Of a DNA stretch of 64,000 nucleotides, positions 20,310-29,831 are shown one piece after another. Each line of letters starts with the position of its first letter. The first letter of the stretch is position 1. The stretch comes from Grimontia sedimenti (GTDB lineage: Bacteria; Pseudomonadota; Gammaproteobacteria; Enterobacterales; Vibrionaceae): assembly GCF_011045095.1 (NCBI RefSeq), contig NZ_JAALDL010000021.1, positions 1 to 64,000 on the forward strand, in the 5' to 3' direction. Made by a program: the position numbers and the translations under genes. The notes below the pieces were generated by a model. The model was not told where the DNA came from, ran no database searches, and saw nothing but the letters and a program-made list of their open reading frames with translations.

Positions 20310-20342
20310 AAAAAACGGACGCCAGCTGAGCGTCCGTTTTTT
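20310..20342 (+). terminator. Terminator of ccoG
   Basis: A long stem AAAAACGGACGC / GCGTCCGTTTTT with loop CAGCTGA lies 12 bases after the ccoG stop. The flanking A and T runs make it potentially active on both strands. Confidence 0.92.
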
Positions 20343-20401
20343 ATCTTCGACGGTAAACTCTGCTACCATCACAACCCACACACCTTAACCTAGCCAACCC
20401 T

Positions 20402-21388
20402 ATGAGCGACGCCCAATTTAGCTATGAACATCTCACGCCAGACACCTTGCTCAATGCATTGGAGTCGGTTGGCATTCGCCCGGAATCAGGCCTTCTGGCA
20501 TTGAACAGCTACGAAAACCGAGTCTATCAGTTTCAGGATGAAGAACGCCGTCGACTGGTGACTAAGTTTTACCGACCACAGCGCTGGAGCCGAGAGCAAA
20601 TCCTCGAAGAGCACGCCTTTGCCGATGATCTCGAGCAGGCTGAAATTCCAGTCGCCGCACCAATGAAAATCGACGGAGAAACGCTGTTCAACTTCGAAGG
20701 CTACCAGTTTGCGGTTTTCCCAAGTGTCGGCGGCCGAACGTTCGAAGTGGACAACTGGGACCAGCTTGAAATGGTGGGCCGCTTTTTAGGTCGTATCCAC
20801 AAAGTCGGCGCCAGTAAGCCCTTTGTGCATCGTCCGACCATTGGTCTGGATGAATACCTCTTCGCGCCGCGTAAAGCGCTGGAAAATTCAAGCTTCATCC
20901 CAATGCATCTCGAAAATGCCTTCTTTGCTGATCTGGACCTTCTAATCAGCGTATTAAAGGAGCGCTGGACCCCCAATGTGAACACCCTGCGTTTGCACGG
21001 TGACTGCCACCCAAGCAACATTCTTTGGCGCGATGGCCCTATGTTTGTGGACTTGGATGATGCCAGGAATGGCCCGGCCATTCAGGATATCTGGATGCTG
21101 CTCAACGGTGACCGACACGACCAGCTCGCACAGCTGGATACGATTTCCGAGGCATATTCAGAATTTCACGATTTTCCCGCCAATGAGTTGCAACTAATTG
21201 AACCATTACGCGGTCTGAGAATGGTGCATTACATGGCATGGCTGGCAAAACGCTGGGAAGATCCGGCATTTCCGCGTGCATTTCCATGGTTTGCTGAGGC
21301 AAAATACTGGGAAAATCAGGTACTCGCCTTTAAAGAACAATTGGCCGCCCTTGAAGAACCACCGCTCACACTGGCTCCTCAATGGTAA
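20402..21388 (+). CDS. srkA: Stress response serine/threonine kinase SrkA (YihE/RdoA)
   Basis: SrkA is a small-molecule-kinase-like Ser/Thr kinase that protects E. coli during envelope and oxidative stress. The 328-residue protein equals the E. coli length. Its core motifs are YENRVYQF, LVTKFYRP (ATP-binding lysine), RLHGDCHPSNILW (catalytic loop, Asp and Asn) and FVDLDDARNGPA (metal-binding). It is 35 bases before dsbA, the usual pairing, so srkA and dsbA are probably co-transcribed. Confidence 0.96.
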   Translation: MSDAQFSYEHLTPDTLLNALESVGIRPESGLLALNSYENRVYQFQDEERRRLVTKFYRPQRWSREQILEEHAFADDLEQAEIPVAAPMKIDGETLFNFEGYQFAVFPSVGGRTFEVDNWDQLEMVGRFLGRIHKVGASKPFVHRPTIGLDEYLFAPRKALENSSFIPMHLENAFFADLDLLISVLKERWTPNVNTLRLHGDCHPSNILWRDGPMFVDLDDARNGPAIQDIWMLLNGDRHDQLAQLDTISEAYSEFHDFPANELQLIEPLRGLRMVHYMAWLAKRWEDPAFPRAFPWFAEAKYWENQVLAFKEQLAALEEPPLTLAPQW

Positions 21389-21423
21389 GCAGCCATGAAT
21401 AACACTCAGGGAGAAAAGACGTT

Positions 21424-22026
21424 ATGTTGAAAAAAATGTTGGCTGTAGCTGCAGCGGCAATGTTGGCCTTTTCGGCGCAGGCAGCGCGCTTCAACGCAGG
21501 GGAAGACTATCAGGTACTCGACCTGCCAAAGAGCGACACACCAAGTGTGGTTGAGTTTTTCTCGTTCTATTGCCCACACTGCTTTAAAAGCGAACCGCTG
21601 ATGCAGGAGCTGAAGAAGAATATCCCAGATAATGCCAGCTTCACTAAAAACCATGTGTCCTTTATGGGCGGCAACATGGGTAAAGCACTGAGCAAAGCCT
21701 ATGCGACGGCTGTGATGCTGGATGTAGAAGACAAGATGGTGCCGGTGATTTTTAACCGTATCCACCTGATGCAAAAGCCACCACGCAATGAAGAAGAACT
21801 GCGCCAGATGTTTATCGATGAAGGTGTAGACGCTGATAAGTTTGACGGCACTTTCAACAGCTTTGCCGCAAATGGTATGGCAAACCGCTTTGATAAAGCC
21901 TTCCAGGATTCGGGCCTTCGTGGCGTGCCAGCACTGATTGTGAACGGCAAATACCACGTGACACCAAAAACCGTGAAGACCAAAGAAGATTACTTCGCGC
22001 TGGTTAACTTCCTGCTGACCCAGTAA
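21424..22026 (+). CDS. dsbA: Periplasmic thiol:disulfide oxidoreductase DsbA
   Basis: DsbA inserts disulfide bonds into exported proteins. The 200-residue precursor has a signal peptide ([20 protein letters not shown], cut after residue 20), then the thioredoxin-fold active site FYCPHC around residue 50 and the cis-proline loop GVPALIVNG near residue 165. A good ribosome site (GGGAG) precedes the ATG. It follows srkA and is closed by a strong terminator. Confidence 0.97.
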   Translation: MLKKMLAVAAAAMLAFSAQAARFNAGEDYQVLDLPKSDTPSVVEFFSFYCPHCFKSEPLMQELKKNIPDNASFTKNHVSFMGGNMGKALSKAYATAVMLDVEDKMVPVIFNRIHLMQKPPRNEEELRQMFIDEGVDADKFDGTFNSFAANGMANRFDKAFQDSGLRGVPALIVNGKYHVTPKTVKTKEDYFALVNFLLTQ

Positions 22027-22043
22027 GAGAACCTAGCAACATG

Positions 22044-22069
22044 AAAAAAGGGCCATCAGGCCCTTTTTT
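22044..22069 (+). terminator. Terminator between dsbA and yihG
   Basis: The hairpin AAAAAAGGGCC-ATCA-GGCCCTTTTTT has A and T tracts on both sides and lies between convergent genes, so it probably serves dsbA on the plus strand and yihG on the minus strand. Confidence 0.93.
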
Positions 22070-22099
22070 GTTATCTGTAACTTTTTCAGCTTTAATTTT

Positions 22100-23014
22100 C
22101 TAAACCGCCGTTTTCTCTCGCTCGACGATATCGACATCTGGCTGCGTGTGGCCATAAATACCATCCAGCCTGACATCTTTCTCTCCCCAAACATCATTGA
22201 GCCATTGATGGAAGCGGCGCTTGAACACTTTGTCGTTGAAGTAATCGCCTTTGACGTTTTCATCCACGGGCAGTGTGTCGATACGCACCACAATCTTTTT
22301 CATTTTGCCGCTCAGTAAATCCCTAAAAGGCAAATGACGGTTATCCGGATACGCCACCGTGACATTGATAATGGCATCGAACTGATCCCCCATTGCACCC
22401 AAGGTGTAAGCAATACCACCAGTTTTAGGAGGCAGTAGGTTGTTATACGGCGATCGCGTCTGCTGCTTCTTTTCTTCCGTGAAGCGGGTGCCTTCAACGA
22501 AGTTGACCACAGTGGTTGGGGTGTGGCGAAAGCGCTCACAGGATTTACGGGTGGTTTCCAGATCGCTTCCACGCTTTTCCGGATGTTTTAACAGGTACTG
22601 ACGTGAATAGCGCTTCATGAATGGCATATCTACCGCCCAGCAAGCCATGCCAAGAAACGGAACGTACAAAAGCTGCTGCTTTAAGAAGAACTTCGCCATC
22701 GGAATACGGTTTCGGAATACCGAAAAAATCACCACGATGTCAGTCCAGCTAAGATGATTGCAGATAAGCAGATACCAGCCATCTTTTCTCAGGGTCTCAC
22801 CACCCTGAATATCCCATTCCACGTTGGAGGTCAGGTTCAGAAGCTTATGGTTTCCGGTTGCCCATGCCCACATCATGCCGTTACAAAGGCGGGTGATCCC
22901 CCCTTGCAAAACCGGAATGGGTAACAACATTTTGATCAGGGCAAAACAGCAGATCAGCACTGACCAAAACGCAGTATTCAAGCACACCAGAAAGGCGTTC
23001 AGATAAAGTAACAA
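22100..23014 (-). CDS. yihG: PlsC-type acyltransferase YihG
   Basis: This 304-residue inner-membrane protein has N-terminal membrane segments and the acyltransferase motifs NHLSWTD (HX4D catalytic box), PMAKFFLKQQ, FVEGTRF and a proline-rich PPKTGG stretch. It matches E. coli YihG, a poly(A)-linked lysophosphatidic-acid acyltransferase-like protein. No ATG fits; TTG at 23014 with a weak GAGA upstream is the most likely start. It is convergent with dsbA and shares its terminator. Confidence 0.9.
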   Translation of the reverse strand: MLLYLNAFLVCLNTAFWSVLICCFALIKMLLPIPVLQGGITRLCNGMMWAWATGNHKLLNLTSNVEWDIQGGETLRKDGWYLLICNHLSWTDIVVIFSVFRNRIPMAKFFLKQQLLYVPFLGMACWAVDMPFMKRYSRQYLLKHPEKRGSDLETTRKSCERFRHTPTTVVNFVEGTRFTEEKKQQTRSPYNNLLPPKTGGIAYTLGAMGDQFDAIINVTVAYPDNRHLPFRDLLSGKMKKIVVRIDTLPVDENVKGDYFNDKVFKRRFHQWLNDVWGEKDVRLDGIYGHTQPDVDIVEREKTAV

Positions 23015-23133
23015 TGTCTCAATCTCGCGGTATATTCACTGAGTTGTCATCCAAAGGTCATAATACGACGCAGAAATAAAAAACACCATTCAGTTACAAG
23101 TGGTCACATCAGTCTGCGCTTACCTTGAACACA

Positions 23134-24660
23134 CTAACTTGCCAATGCCGTCAGCTGTTTAAGAAGCCTATCCATCGAACGGTAACCCAAGGCTTCGGCC
23201 AGATGACCACGCTGGATATTCGCCTCTCCGGACAAATCCGCAATGGTACGTGCCACTTTAATAATCCGGTGATAGGCGCGGATAGACAGCCCTAATCGAT
23301 GCAGCGCCGTTTCCAGAAAATCCGCGTCCGCTTTATCGAGCGGACAGTAGGTTTCAATCTCCCTGCTGGAAAGCAGGCTGTTTACTTTGCCCGATCGTGC
23401 GAGCATTACCGCTCTTGCCTTTTCTACCCGCGCTTTAATCACTTCCGTCGGTTCACCACGATCACCACCTTCAGTTAACGTACCTCGCGGCAGTGCGGGG
23501 ATTTCAATCGAAAGATCAAAGCGGTCAAGAAACGGACCTGATAAACGGTTGAGATAGCGAAGTGTCGCCTGTGGATTGGAGCGCGCCAACTGACCTTCAT
23601 AGTGTCCGGTCGGACTGGGGTTAAGTGCACCAATAAGCTGGAAGCGCGCAGGAAAGCAGGTTTTACCGTTGGCGCGGGAAATCACCACTTCACCGGACTC
23701 CAAAGGTTCTCGCAGTGAGTCCAATACTTTTCGTTCAAATTCCGGCATCTCATCGAGAAAGAGTAAGCCGTTGTGCGCCAGCGATATTTCGCCCGGTTTT
23801 GGTGTGCTGCCACCACCCACCAATGCAGCCATTGAACTGGAATGGTGTGGGGTACGAAAAGGTCGTTTGCGCCAGTTACCTTCATGTAGTGGCTTTTCCG
23901 TCAGGGAAGTGATCGCCGCAGTTTCGAGCGCTTCTTTGTCACTCATAGGTGGCAACAGATCGGCCATACGTGATGCCAACATGGTTTTTCCGGTTCCAGG
24001 CGGGCCGAGGAAAAGTAAGTTGTGCGAACCTGCTGCCGCAATCTCCAGCGCCCGTTTTCCCTGCTGCTGACCGATAATGTCCTGCATACAGCGCCCAGCG
24101 GTATTTGGCGTGACTTCGTCATCTTCAGGTTCTTTGAGCATCAGGCTGCCCTGTCCGCTTAAATGGCGGCAAACAGAAATCAGATCCGGCGCAGACACAT
24201 GAATATCACGCCCCACCAGCGCAACCTGTCCGCCATTTTCATCTGGCACCACCAAACTTCTCTTCGCTTCTCGGCATGCCACGGCAGCAGGCAAAGTCCC
24301 TTTTACTGCACGCAACTGACCAGAGAGAGCCAATTCTCCTGCAAATTCATGACTATCAAGTTTGGTCATCGGAATTTGCCCGGAAGCGGCCAAAATACCG
24401 AGGGCTATAGGTAAATCAAAGCGTCCCCCTTCTTTGGGTAAATCCGCAGGGGCGAGGTTGACCGTGATGCGTCTTGCGGGAAACTCAAAGCCTGAGTTCA
24501 CAATGGCGCTGCGCACCCTGTCCCGCGCTTCCTTGACCGTGGTTTCCGCAAGACCAACTAACGTAAACGCAGGTAATCCATTGCTGATATGGACTTCGAC
24601 CGTCACCTGTGGCGCTTCAACGCCAACACAGGCGCGACTTTGAATAATGGCAAGATTCAT
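23134..24660 (-). CDS. comM: AAA+ helicase ComM (YifB)
   Basis: ComM is a hexameric helicase that promotes branch migration during natural transformation in Vibrio. The 508-residue protein has the N-terminal ChlI-like domain (ITVNLAPADLPKEGGRFDLP), the Walker A GPPGTGKTMLASRM near residue 220, the AAA signature FRTPHHSSS, the Walker B LLFLDEMPEF and the C-terminal Mg-chelatase domain (LGLSIRAYHRIIKVARTIA). The ATG start matches the family N-terminus MNLAIIQSRA. It diverges from the ilv operon. Confidence 0.96.
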   Translation of the reverse strand: MNLAIIQSRACVGVEAPQVTVEVHISNGLPAFTLVGLAETTVKEARDRVRSAIVNSGFEFPARRITVNLAPADLPKEGGRFDLPIALGILAASGQIPMTKLDSHEFAGELALSGQLRAVKGTLPAAVACREAKRSLVVPDENGGQVALVGRDIHVSAPDLISVCRHLSGQGSLMLKEPEDDEVTPNTAGRCMQDIIGQQQGKRALEIAAAGSHNLLFLGPPGTGKTMLASRMADLLPPMSDKEALETAAITSLTEKPLHEGNWRKRPFRTPHHSSSMAALVGGGSTPKPGEISLAHNGLLFLDEMPEFERKVLDSLREPLESGEVVISRANGKTCFPARFQLIGALNPSPTGHYEGQLARSNPQATLRYLNRLSGPFLDRFDLSIEIPALPRGTLTEGGDRGEPTEVIKARVEKARAVMLARSGKVNSLLSSREIETYCPLDKADADFLETALHRLGLSIRAYHRIIKVARTIADLSGEANIQRGHLAEALGYRSMDRLLKQLTALAS

Positions 24661-24824
24661 AGGGCGTAATCAGTAATTATTTAACTATCAATAAGTTATT
24701 TGCATAAACCATTAGTATTACTGCATTACGAAGCAGAAATTGGAAATTCGAGCCACTTTTTGCTTGTCATGCGACAGAAGTCTGTGATACCACTATGAGC
24801 AAACAACATCTGTGCAAACAAACG

Positions 24825-24853
24825 TTGACATAAACATACAGCGCCGACACAAT
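24825..24853 (+). promoter_or_regulatory. Probable promoter of the ilv operon
   Basis: A perfect -35 TTGACA at 24825-24830 is followed, after a 17-base spacer, by CACAAT at 24848-24853. It lies just upstream of the ilvL leader peptide. The predicted transcript start (about 24860) leaves only a short untranslated stretch before the leader start codon. Confidence 0.6.
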
Positions 24854-24871
24854 GGTGCTTAAAGAGACAAA

Positions 24872-24958
24872 ATGAATCATCTATCTCGCGCCCTAGTCAT
24901 TATTATTTCAATTATCGTGGTGGTACTACCGCGAGGGGCAGCGACGGCTAGAACATAG
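24872..24958 (+). CDS. ilvL: ilv operon leader peptide
   Basis: A 28-codon frame reads MNHLSRALVIIISIIVVVLP and then ends GAATART. Nearly half of the central codons are for isoleucine, valine or leucine (LVIII-IIVVVL), exactly the regulatory amino acids of the operon. AAGAGA precedes the ATG. It is followed 17 bases later by a GC-rich terminator, the classic layout of transcription attenuation: stalling of the ribosome when charged Ile-, Val- or Leu-tRNA is scarce lets polymerase read on into ilvG. Confidence 0.93.
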   Translation: MNHLSRALVIIISIIVVVLPRGAATART

Positions 24959-24975
24959 CAAACAAACATCGCAAC

Positions 24976-25008
24976 AGCCCCCGCATCGAAAGGTCCGGGG
25001 GCTTTTTT
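24976..25008 (+). terminator. ilv attenuator (conditional terminator)
   Basis: The stem AGCCCCCG / CGGGGGCT (with an extra C-G-type flank) is followed by TTTTTT. It lies between ilvL and ilvG, about 107 bases before the ilvG start. It is expected to terminate when the leader peptide is fully translated. Confidence 0.92.
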
Positions 25009-25115
25009 CACATTTGGACGTGCGGTTGCAAGACGCAAAAAGGAAAACGCGGTATGGGACCATCTCAGGAAGCAGAGCAAATAACCTCCCAATCGGGATT
25101 TAACGGGAGGCCACA

Positions 25116-26762
25116 ATGACAGGTGCACAACTGGTTGTTGAAGCCTTACGAAAACAAGGCGTAACGACACTCTTTGGTTATCCGGGCGGTGCGATCATGC
25201 CCGTTTACGATGCCCTTTATGACGGCGGCGTTGATCATGTCCTTTGCCGTCACGAGCAAGGCGCAGCCATGGCCGCTATCGGCTACGCACGCTCCACCGG
25301 CGGCGTCGGTGTGTGTCTTGCCACGTCTGGCCCTGGTGCAACCAACCTTATCACTGGCCTCGCGGATGCCATGATGGACTCTGTGCCCGTCGTCGCTATC
25401 ACAGGTCAAGTTGCCAGCCCGCTAATCGGCACCGATGCCTTCCAGGAAGTTGACGTTCTCGGTCTTTCCCTTGCCTGCACCAAACACAGTTTTCTGGTGA
25501 CCGACACATCAAAACTCGCTTCCACATTGGCAGAAGCTTTTGTGGTTGCTAAAGAAGGACGCCCTGGCCCCGTGCTGGTGGATATCGCCAAAGACGTGCA
25601 GCTTGCCCAAATCGAAGAAGCCTTTACGGCTATTGTAAATCAGCCTTCTGCTCCAGAAGTGTCGGAAGCTTCGTTACAGGAAGCCAATGCACTGATCGCA
25701 GAGGCAAAGCAGCCGATGGTATATGTCGGTGGCGGCATTCAACTGGCCCACGCGACCGATACACTTCGCCAGTTTCTAAATCACAGTCAGATCCCAGCCA
25801 CCAGCACATTGAAAGGACTTGGCTCGGTCGACAAAGATTATCCCTACTATCTCGGCATGCTCGGTATGCATGGCACCAAAGCGGCTAACCTCGCGGTGCA
25901 GCAGTCTGATTTATTGATTGCTATTGGTGCGCGTTTTGACGATCGCGTCACTGGTAAACTGGATACCTTCGCGCCTAACGCCAAAGTCGTTCACATCGAT
26001 ATCGACGCTGCAGAATTCCACAAACTGCGCCGCGCCAATGTCGCACTTCGCGGTGAGCTAAATACCGTGTTGCCGCAGTTGGGCGAGCCTTCAGACATCC
26101 AAGCATGGCAAGACAGCGTGCTGACCATGAAAAAGGACTTCGGATGGCGTTATGACCACCCTGGCGATCCAATTTTTGCGCCGCTGCTCCTTAAACAGCT
26201 CTCTGACATGATGCCGGACTCCACCGTCGTCGCGACCGATGTTGGCCAACACCAAATGTGGGTGGCGCAGCACGTAGAGCCGCGTCGTCCTGAAAACCTG
26301 TTAACCTCTGCAGGTCTTGGCACCATGGGCTTTGGTTTACCTGCCGCCATGGGCGCCAAAATGGCCCGTCCTGATGACGAAGTTGTATTAGTTTCTGGAG
26401 ATGGTTCATTTATGATGAACATTCAGGAACTTGGCACCCTGAAACGCCGCAATATTCCGGTAAAAATGGTACTGTTGGATAACCAACGTTTGGGGATGGT
26501 ACGTCAATGGCAACAGCTTTTCTTCGAAGAGCGCTATAGCGAGACCAACTTGTCGGATAACCCTGACTTCGTGACATTGGCGTCAGCCTTCAACATTCCG
26601 GGCAAAACCATTACCCGGAAAGAAGAAGTTATCCCTGCCCTGCAGGAATTGCTGGCAAGTGACACAGCCTACCTGCTGCATGTTGCTATCTCAGAGGAAG
26701 AGAACGTATGGCCACTGGTTCCACCCGGTGCCGCTAACCAGGATATGTTGGAGCGTACATGA
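25116..26762 (+). CDS. ilvG: Acetolactate synthase II large subunit
   Basis: IlvG is the ThDP-dependent catalytic subunit that makes acetolactate or acetohydroxybutyrate, the first common step of Val/Leu/Ile synthesis. The 548-residue protein has the N-terminal [16 protein letters not shown], the catalytic glutamate region RHEQGAAM, the FAD-region [14 protein letters not shown] and the ThDP/Mg motif [13 protein letters not shown]. The frame is complete, unlike the frameshifted ilvG of E. coli K-12. The stop overlaps the ilvM start (ATGA), coupling the two subunits. Confidence 0.97.
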   Translation: MTGAQLVVEALRKQGVTTLFGYPGGAIMPVYDALYDGGVDHVLCRHEQGAAMAAIGYARSTGGVGVCLATSGPGATNLITGLADAMMDSVPVVAITGQVASPLIGTDAFQEVDVLGLSLACTKHSFLVTDTSKLASTLAEAFVVAKEGRPGPVLVDIAKDVQLAQIEEAFTAIVNQPSAPEVSEASLQEANALIAEAKQPMVYVGGGIQLAHATDTLRQFLNHSQIPATSTLKGLGSVDKDYPYYLGMLGMHGTKAANLAVQQSDLLIAIGARFDDRVTGKLDTFAPNAKVVHIDIDAAEFHKLRRANVALRGELNTVLPQLGEPSDIQAWQDSVLTMKKDFGWRYDHPGDPIFAPLLLKQLSDMMPDSTVVATDVGQHQMWVAQHVEPRRPENLLTSAGLGTMGFGLPAAMGAKMARPDDEVVLVSGDGSFMMNIQELGTLKRRNIPVKMVLLDNQRLGMVRQWQQLFFEERYSETNLSDNPDFVTLASAFNIPGKTITRKEEVIPALQELLASDTAYLLHVAISEEENVWPLVPPGAANQDMLERT

Positions 26763-27007
26763 GCCAATCACACACTCTGCTAATCAATGCTGACGACCAA
26801 CCAGAATTGCTGGAGCGTCTGCTGCGCATTGTCCGTCACCGTGGATTCCGCCTGACGAGCCTCGACATGCATCATACCGATGACACCAATGCGGTTGAAA
26901 TTACCCTGCAAGTGAAGAGCGATCGTCCTATCGCTAATCTTCAGAGCCAGTTAGACAAATTATGGGATGTCTCACGCGTACGTCTGCTCCCGCTAGAACA
27001 ACAGTAA
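26759..27007 (+). CDS. ilvM: Acetolactate synthase II small regulatory subunit
   Basis: This 82-residue ACT-domain protein ([20 protein letters not shown] ... GFRLTSLDM) activates the IlvG catalytic subunit. The size fits IlvM rather than the longer IlvH or IlvN. Its ATG overlaps the ilvG stop by four bases, as expected for obligate partners. Confidence 0.94.
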   Translation: MSQSHTLLINADDQPELLERLLRIVRHRGFRLTSLDMHHTDDTNAVEITLQVKSDRPIANLQSQLDKLWDVSRVRLLPLEQQ

Positions 27008-27029
27008 TGCGTTATAAGGATTAATAAGA

Positions 27030-27965
27030 ATGGCAAACACAGCGGATTATATTTGGTCAAACGGCGAACTGATCCCATGGCAAGATGCCACAGTTCACGT
27101 GCTGACCCACGCCATGCATTATGGCACCTCGGTTTTTGAAGGGATTCGTTGCTACGACACCCCGAATGGCCCAGTGGTCTTCCGTCACCGCGAACACATG
27201 CAACGTCTGAAAGACAGCGCAAAAATTTATCGCTTCCCAATCCCGTATTCGGTCGATGAGCTGATGGAAGCGTGCCGTGAAACACTGCGCGCCAATAACC
27301 TGAACTCTGCGTACATCCGCCCGCTGGGTTTTGTCGGAAATGTTGGTCTGGGCGTTTGTCCGCCGCCAGACACTAAAATGGATCTCATCATTGCAGCCTT
27401 CAGCTGGGGCACTTACCTCGGCGAAGATGCGCTGGCTAATGGTGTCGATGCCATGATTTCAAGCTGGAACCGCGCCGCGCCGAACACGATCCCGACCGCA
27501 GCTAAAGCGGGTGGTAACTACCTGTCGAGCCTGTTGGTCGGTGGTGAAGCCCGTCGCCACGGCTATGCTGAAGGTATTGCCTTGAGTGTGGATGGCTACT
27601 TGTCTGAAGGTGCCGGTGAGAACCTGTTCGTGGTGAAAAATGGCGTGATTTCAACGCCTCCAGCCACCAGCGCTATCCTTCCTGGCATTACCCGTGACTC
27701 CATCATGACCATCGCCAAGGACATGGGTTACGAGGTGCGTGAAGAGAACATCGCGCGCGAAGCCCTCTACCTGGCTGATGAAGTCTTCATGACGGGCACA
27801 GCGGCGGAAATCGTGCCGGTTCGCAGCGTAGACCAAATTACTGTGGGTGAAGGCAAACGCGGCCCAGTCACAGAGAAAGTACAAACCGCCTTCTTTGGCC
27901 TGTTTAATGGCCAAACCGAAGACAAATGGGGATGGCTGGATCCGGTCTCTCCGGACGCCAAATAA
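27030..27965 (+). CDS. ilvE: Branched-chain amino acid aminotransferase
   Basis: IlvE is the PLP enzyme that transfers the amino group from glutamate to the keto acids of Val, Leu and Ile. The 311-residue protein has HAMHYGTSVFEGIRCY near residue 30, the cofactor lysine in TAAKAGGNYLSSL, and SEGAGENLFVV. It lies third in ilvGMEDA, 22 bases after ilvM, with a consensus-like ribosome site AAGGA before its ATG. Confidence 0.97.
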   Translation: MANTADYIWSNGELIPWQDATVHVLTHAMHYGTSVFEGIRCYDTPNGPVVFRHREHMQRLKDSAKIYRFPIPYSVDELMEACRETLRANNLNSAYIRPLGFVGNVGLGVCPPPDTKMDLIIAAFSWGTYLGEDALANGVDAMISSWNRAAPNTIPTAAKAGGNYLSSLLVGGEARRHGYAEGIALSVDGYLSEGAGENLFVVKNGVISTPPATSAILPGITRDSIMTIAKDMGYEVREENIAREALYLADEVFMTGTAAEIVPVRSVDQITVGEGKRGPVTEKVQTAFFGLFNGQTEDKWGWLDPVSPDAK

Positions 27966-27987
27966 GTAGTTTTAGAGGAATAAGGAA

Positions 27988-29829
27988 ATGCCTAAGTACC
28001 GTTCAGCCACCACCACCCATGGCCGTAATATGGCGGGTGCCCGCGCCCTTTGGCGTGCAACTGGCGTAAAAGATGAAGATTTTGGTAAACCTATCATCGC
28101 CGTGGTGAACTCTTTCACCCAGTTTGTACCCGGTCACGTGCACCTGAAAGATCTTGGCCAGCTGGTAGCGAAAGAAATCGAGGCCGCTGGTGGCATCGCT
28201 AAAGAGTTCAACACCATCGCCGTTGATGATGGTATCGCTATGGGCCACGGCGGTATGCTTTACAGCCTGCCATCACGCGAAATCATCGCGGATTCTGTGG
28301 AGTATATGGTGAACGCTCACTGCGCCGACGCCATGGTGTGTATCTCCAACTGTGACAAAATCACCCCGGGAATGCTGATGGCGGCAATGCGTCTCAACAT
28401 CCCAGCGATTTTCGTCTCTGGTGGTCCAATGGAAGCAGGTAAAACCAAGCTTTCCGATCAGATCCTGAAGCTGGATCTGGTGGATGCCATGATCCAGGGT
28501 GCCGATCCAAACGTGTCAGACGAGCAAAGCGAGCAGATCGAACGCTCTGCATGTCCAACCTGTGGCTCTTGCTCTGGTATGTTCACCGCCAACTCCATGA
28601 ACTGTCTGACCGAAGCGCTGGGTCTCAGCCAGCCGGGTAACGGTTCTATGCTGGCTACCCATGCAGACCGTGAAAAACTGTTCATCACCGCTGGCCAGCG
28701 TATCGTTGAGCTGACCAAGCGTTACTACGAGCAAGATGACGAATCCACCTTGCCACGTAACATTGCCAGCAAAACCGCGCTGGAAAATGCCATGGCGCTG
28801 GATATCGCCATGGGTGGCTCGACTAACACCATCCTTCACCTGCTTGCAGCCGCACAGGAAGGTGACATCGATTTCGATATGTCTGATATCGACCGCCTGT
28901 CCCGTCAGGTGCCACACCTTTGTAAGGTAGCGCCCTCCACCCAGAAATATCATATGGAAGATGTTCACCGCGCAGGTGGCGTGATGGGTATCCTGGGTGA
29001 GCTTGATCGCGCAGGTCTTCTGAAAACCGACGTGCCAAACGTCTTGGGTGAAACCTTGGCAGATACGCTGGCGAAGTACGACATCACTGTGACGGACAAC
29101 GAAGACGTAAAAACCTTCTACCGCGCAGGCCCTGCTGGCATCCGCACCACCAAAGCCTTCTCACAGGATTGCCGTTGGGACACGCTGGATGACGATCGCA
29201 CTGAAGGTTGTATCCGCACCAAAGAAAATGCATACAGCCAGGACGGCGGTCTTGCCGTACTGAGCGGTAACATTGCTATCGACGGCTGTATCGTGAAAAC
29301 CGCCGGTGTCGCAGAGGAAAACCTCACCTTCCGTGGTCCTGCCCATGTATTTGAAAGCCAGGAAGATGCGGTCAACGGCATTCTTGGCGGTGCAGTGAAA
29401 GCCGGTGAAGTGGTAGTTATCCGCTATGAAGGTCCAAAAGGTGGTCCAGGTATGCAGGAAATGCTGTACCCAACCACGTACCTTAAATCTATGGGTCTTG
29501 GTAAAGAGTGTGCTCTGATCACTGATGGCCGTTTCTCCGGCGGTACCAGTGGTCTGTCAATTGGTCATATCTCTCCAGAAGCAGCAAATGGCGGCACCAT
29601 CGGCTTGGTCAAGCAAGGTGATATCATCGCCATCGACATTCCAAACCGCTCAATCGTGCTGGAAGTTGATGATGCGGAGCTCTCTGCCCGTCGCACCGAG
29701 CAAGATGCGAAAGGCTGGAAGCCTGAGTCCCGAGTACGTGAAGTGTCATTTGCTCTGAAAGCGTATGCCAGCATGGCAACCAGTGCCGATAAAGGTGCTG
29801 TGCGCGATAAAAGCAAGCTGGAGGGGTAA
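27988..29829 (+). CDS. ilvD: Dihydroxy-acid dehydratase
   Basis: IlvD dehydrates dihydroxy-isovalerate and dihydroxy-methylvalerate, using an iron-sulfur cluster. The 613-residue protein has the two cysteine regions that hold the cluster ([12 protein letters not shown] and [17 protein letters not shown]) and the C-terminal [23 protein letters not shown] is preceded by GAGGAATAAGGA. It is 22 bases after ilvE and two bases before the ilvA start codon. Confidence 0.97.
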   Translation: MPKYRSATTTHGRNMAGARALWRATGVKDEDFGKPIIAVVNSFTQFVPGHVHLKDLGQLVAKEIEAAGGIAKEFNTIAVDDGIAMGHGGMLYSLPSREIIADSVEYMVNAHCADAMVCISNCDKITPGMLMAAMRLNIPAIFVSGGPMEAGKTKLSDQILKLDLVDAMIQGADPNVSDEQSEQIERSACPTCGSCSGMFTANSMNCLTEALGLSQPGNGSMLATHADREKLFITAGQRIVELTKRYYEQDDESTLPRNIASKTALENAMALDIAMGGSTNTILHLLAAAQEGDIDFDMSDIDRLSRQVPHLCKVAPSTQKYHMEDVHRAGGVMGILGELDRAGLLKTDVPNVLGETLADTLAKYDITVTDNEDVKTFYRAGPAGIRTTKAFSQDCRWDTLDDDRTEGCIRTKENAYSQDGGLAVLSGNIAIDGCIVKTAGVAEENLTFRGPAHVFESQEDAVNGILGGAVKAGEVVVIRYEGPKGGPGMQEMLYPTTYLKSMGLGKECALITDGRFSGGTSGLSIGHISPEAANGGTIGLVKQGDIIAIDIPNRSIVLEVDDAELSARRTEQDAKGWKPESRVREVSFALKAYASMATSADKGAVRDKSKLEG

Positions 29830-29831
29830 TC

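Noticed and set aside
24852-24875. Short frame MVLKETK overlapping the ilvL start by ATGA
   Set aside because: It lies at or before the predicted transcript start and has no ribosome site; ilvL itself has the regulatory codons.
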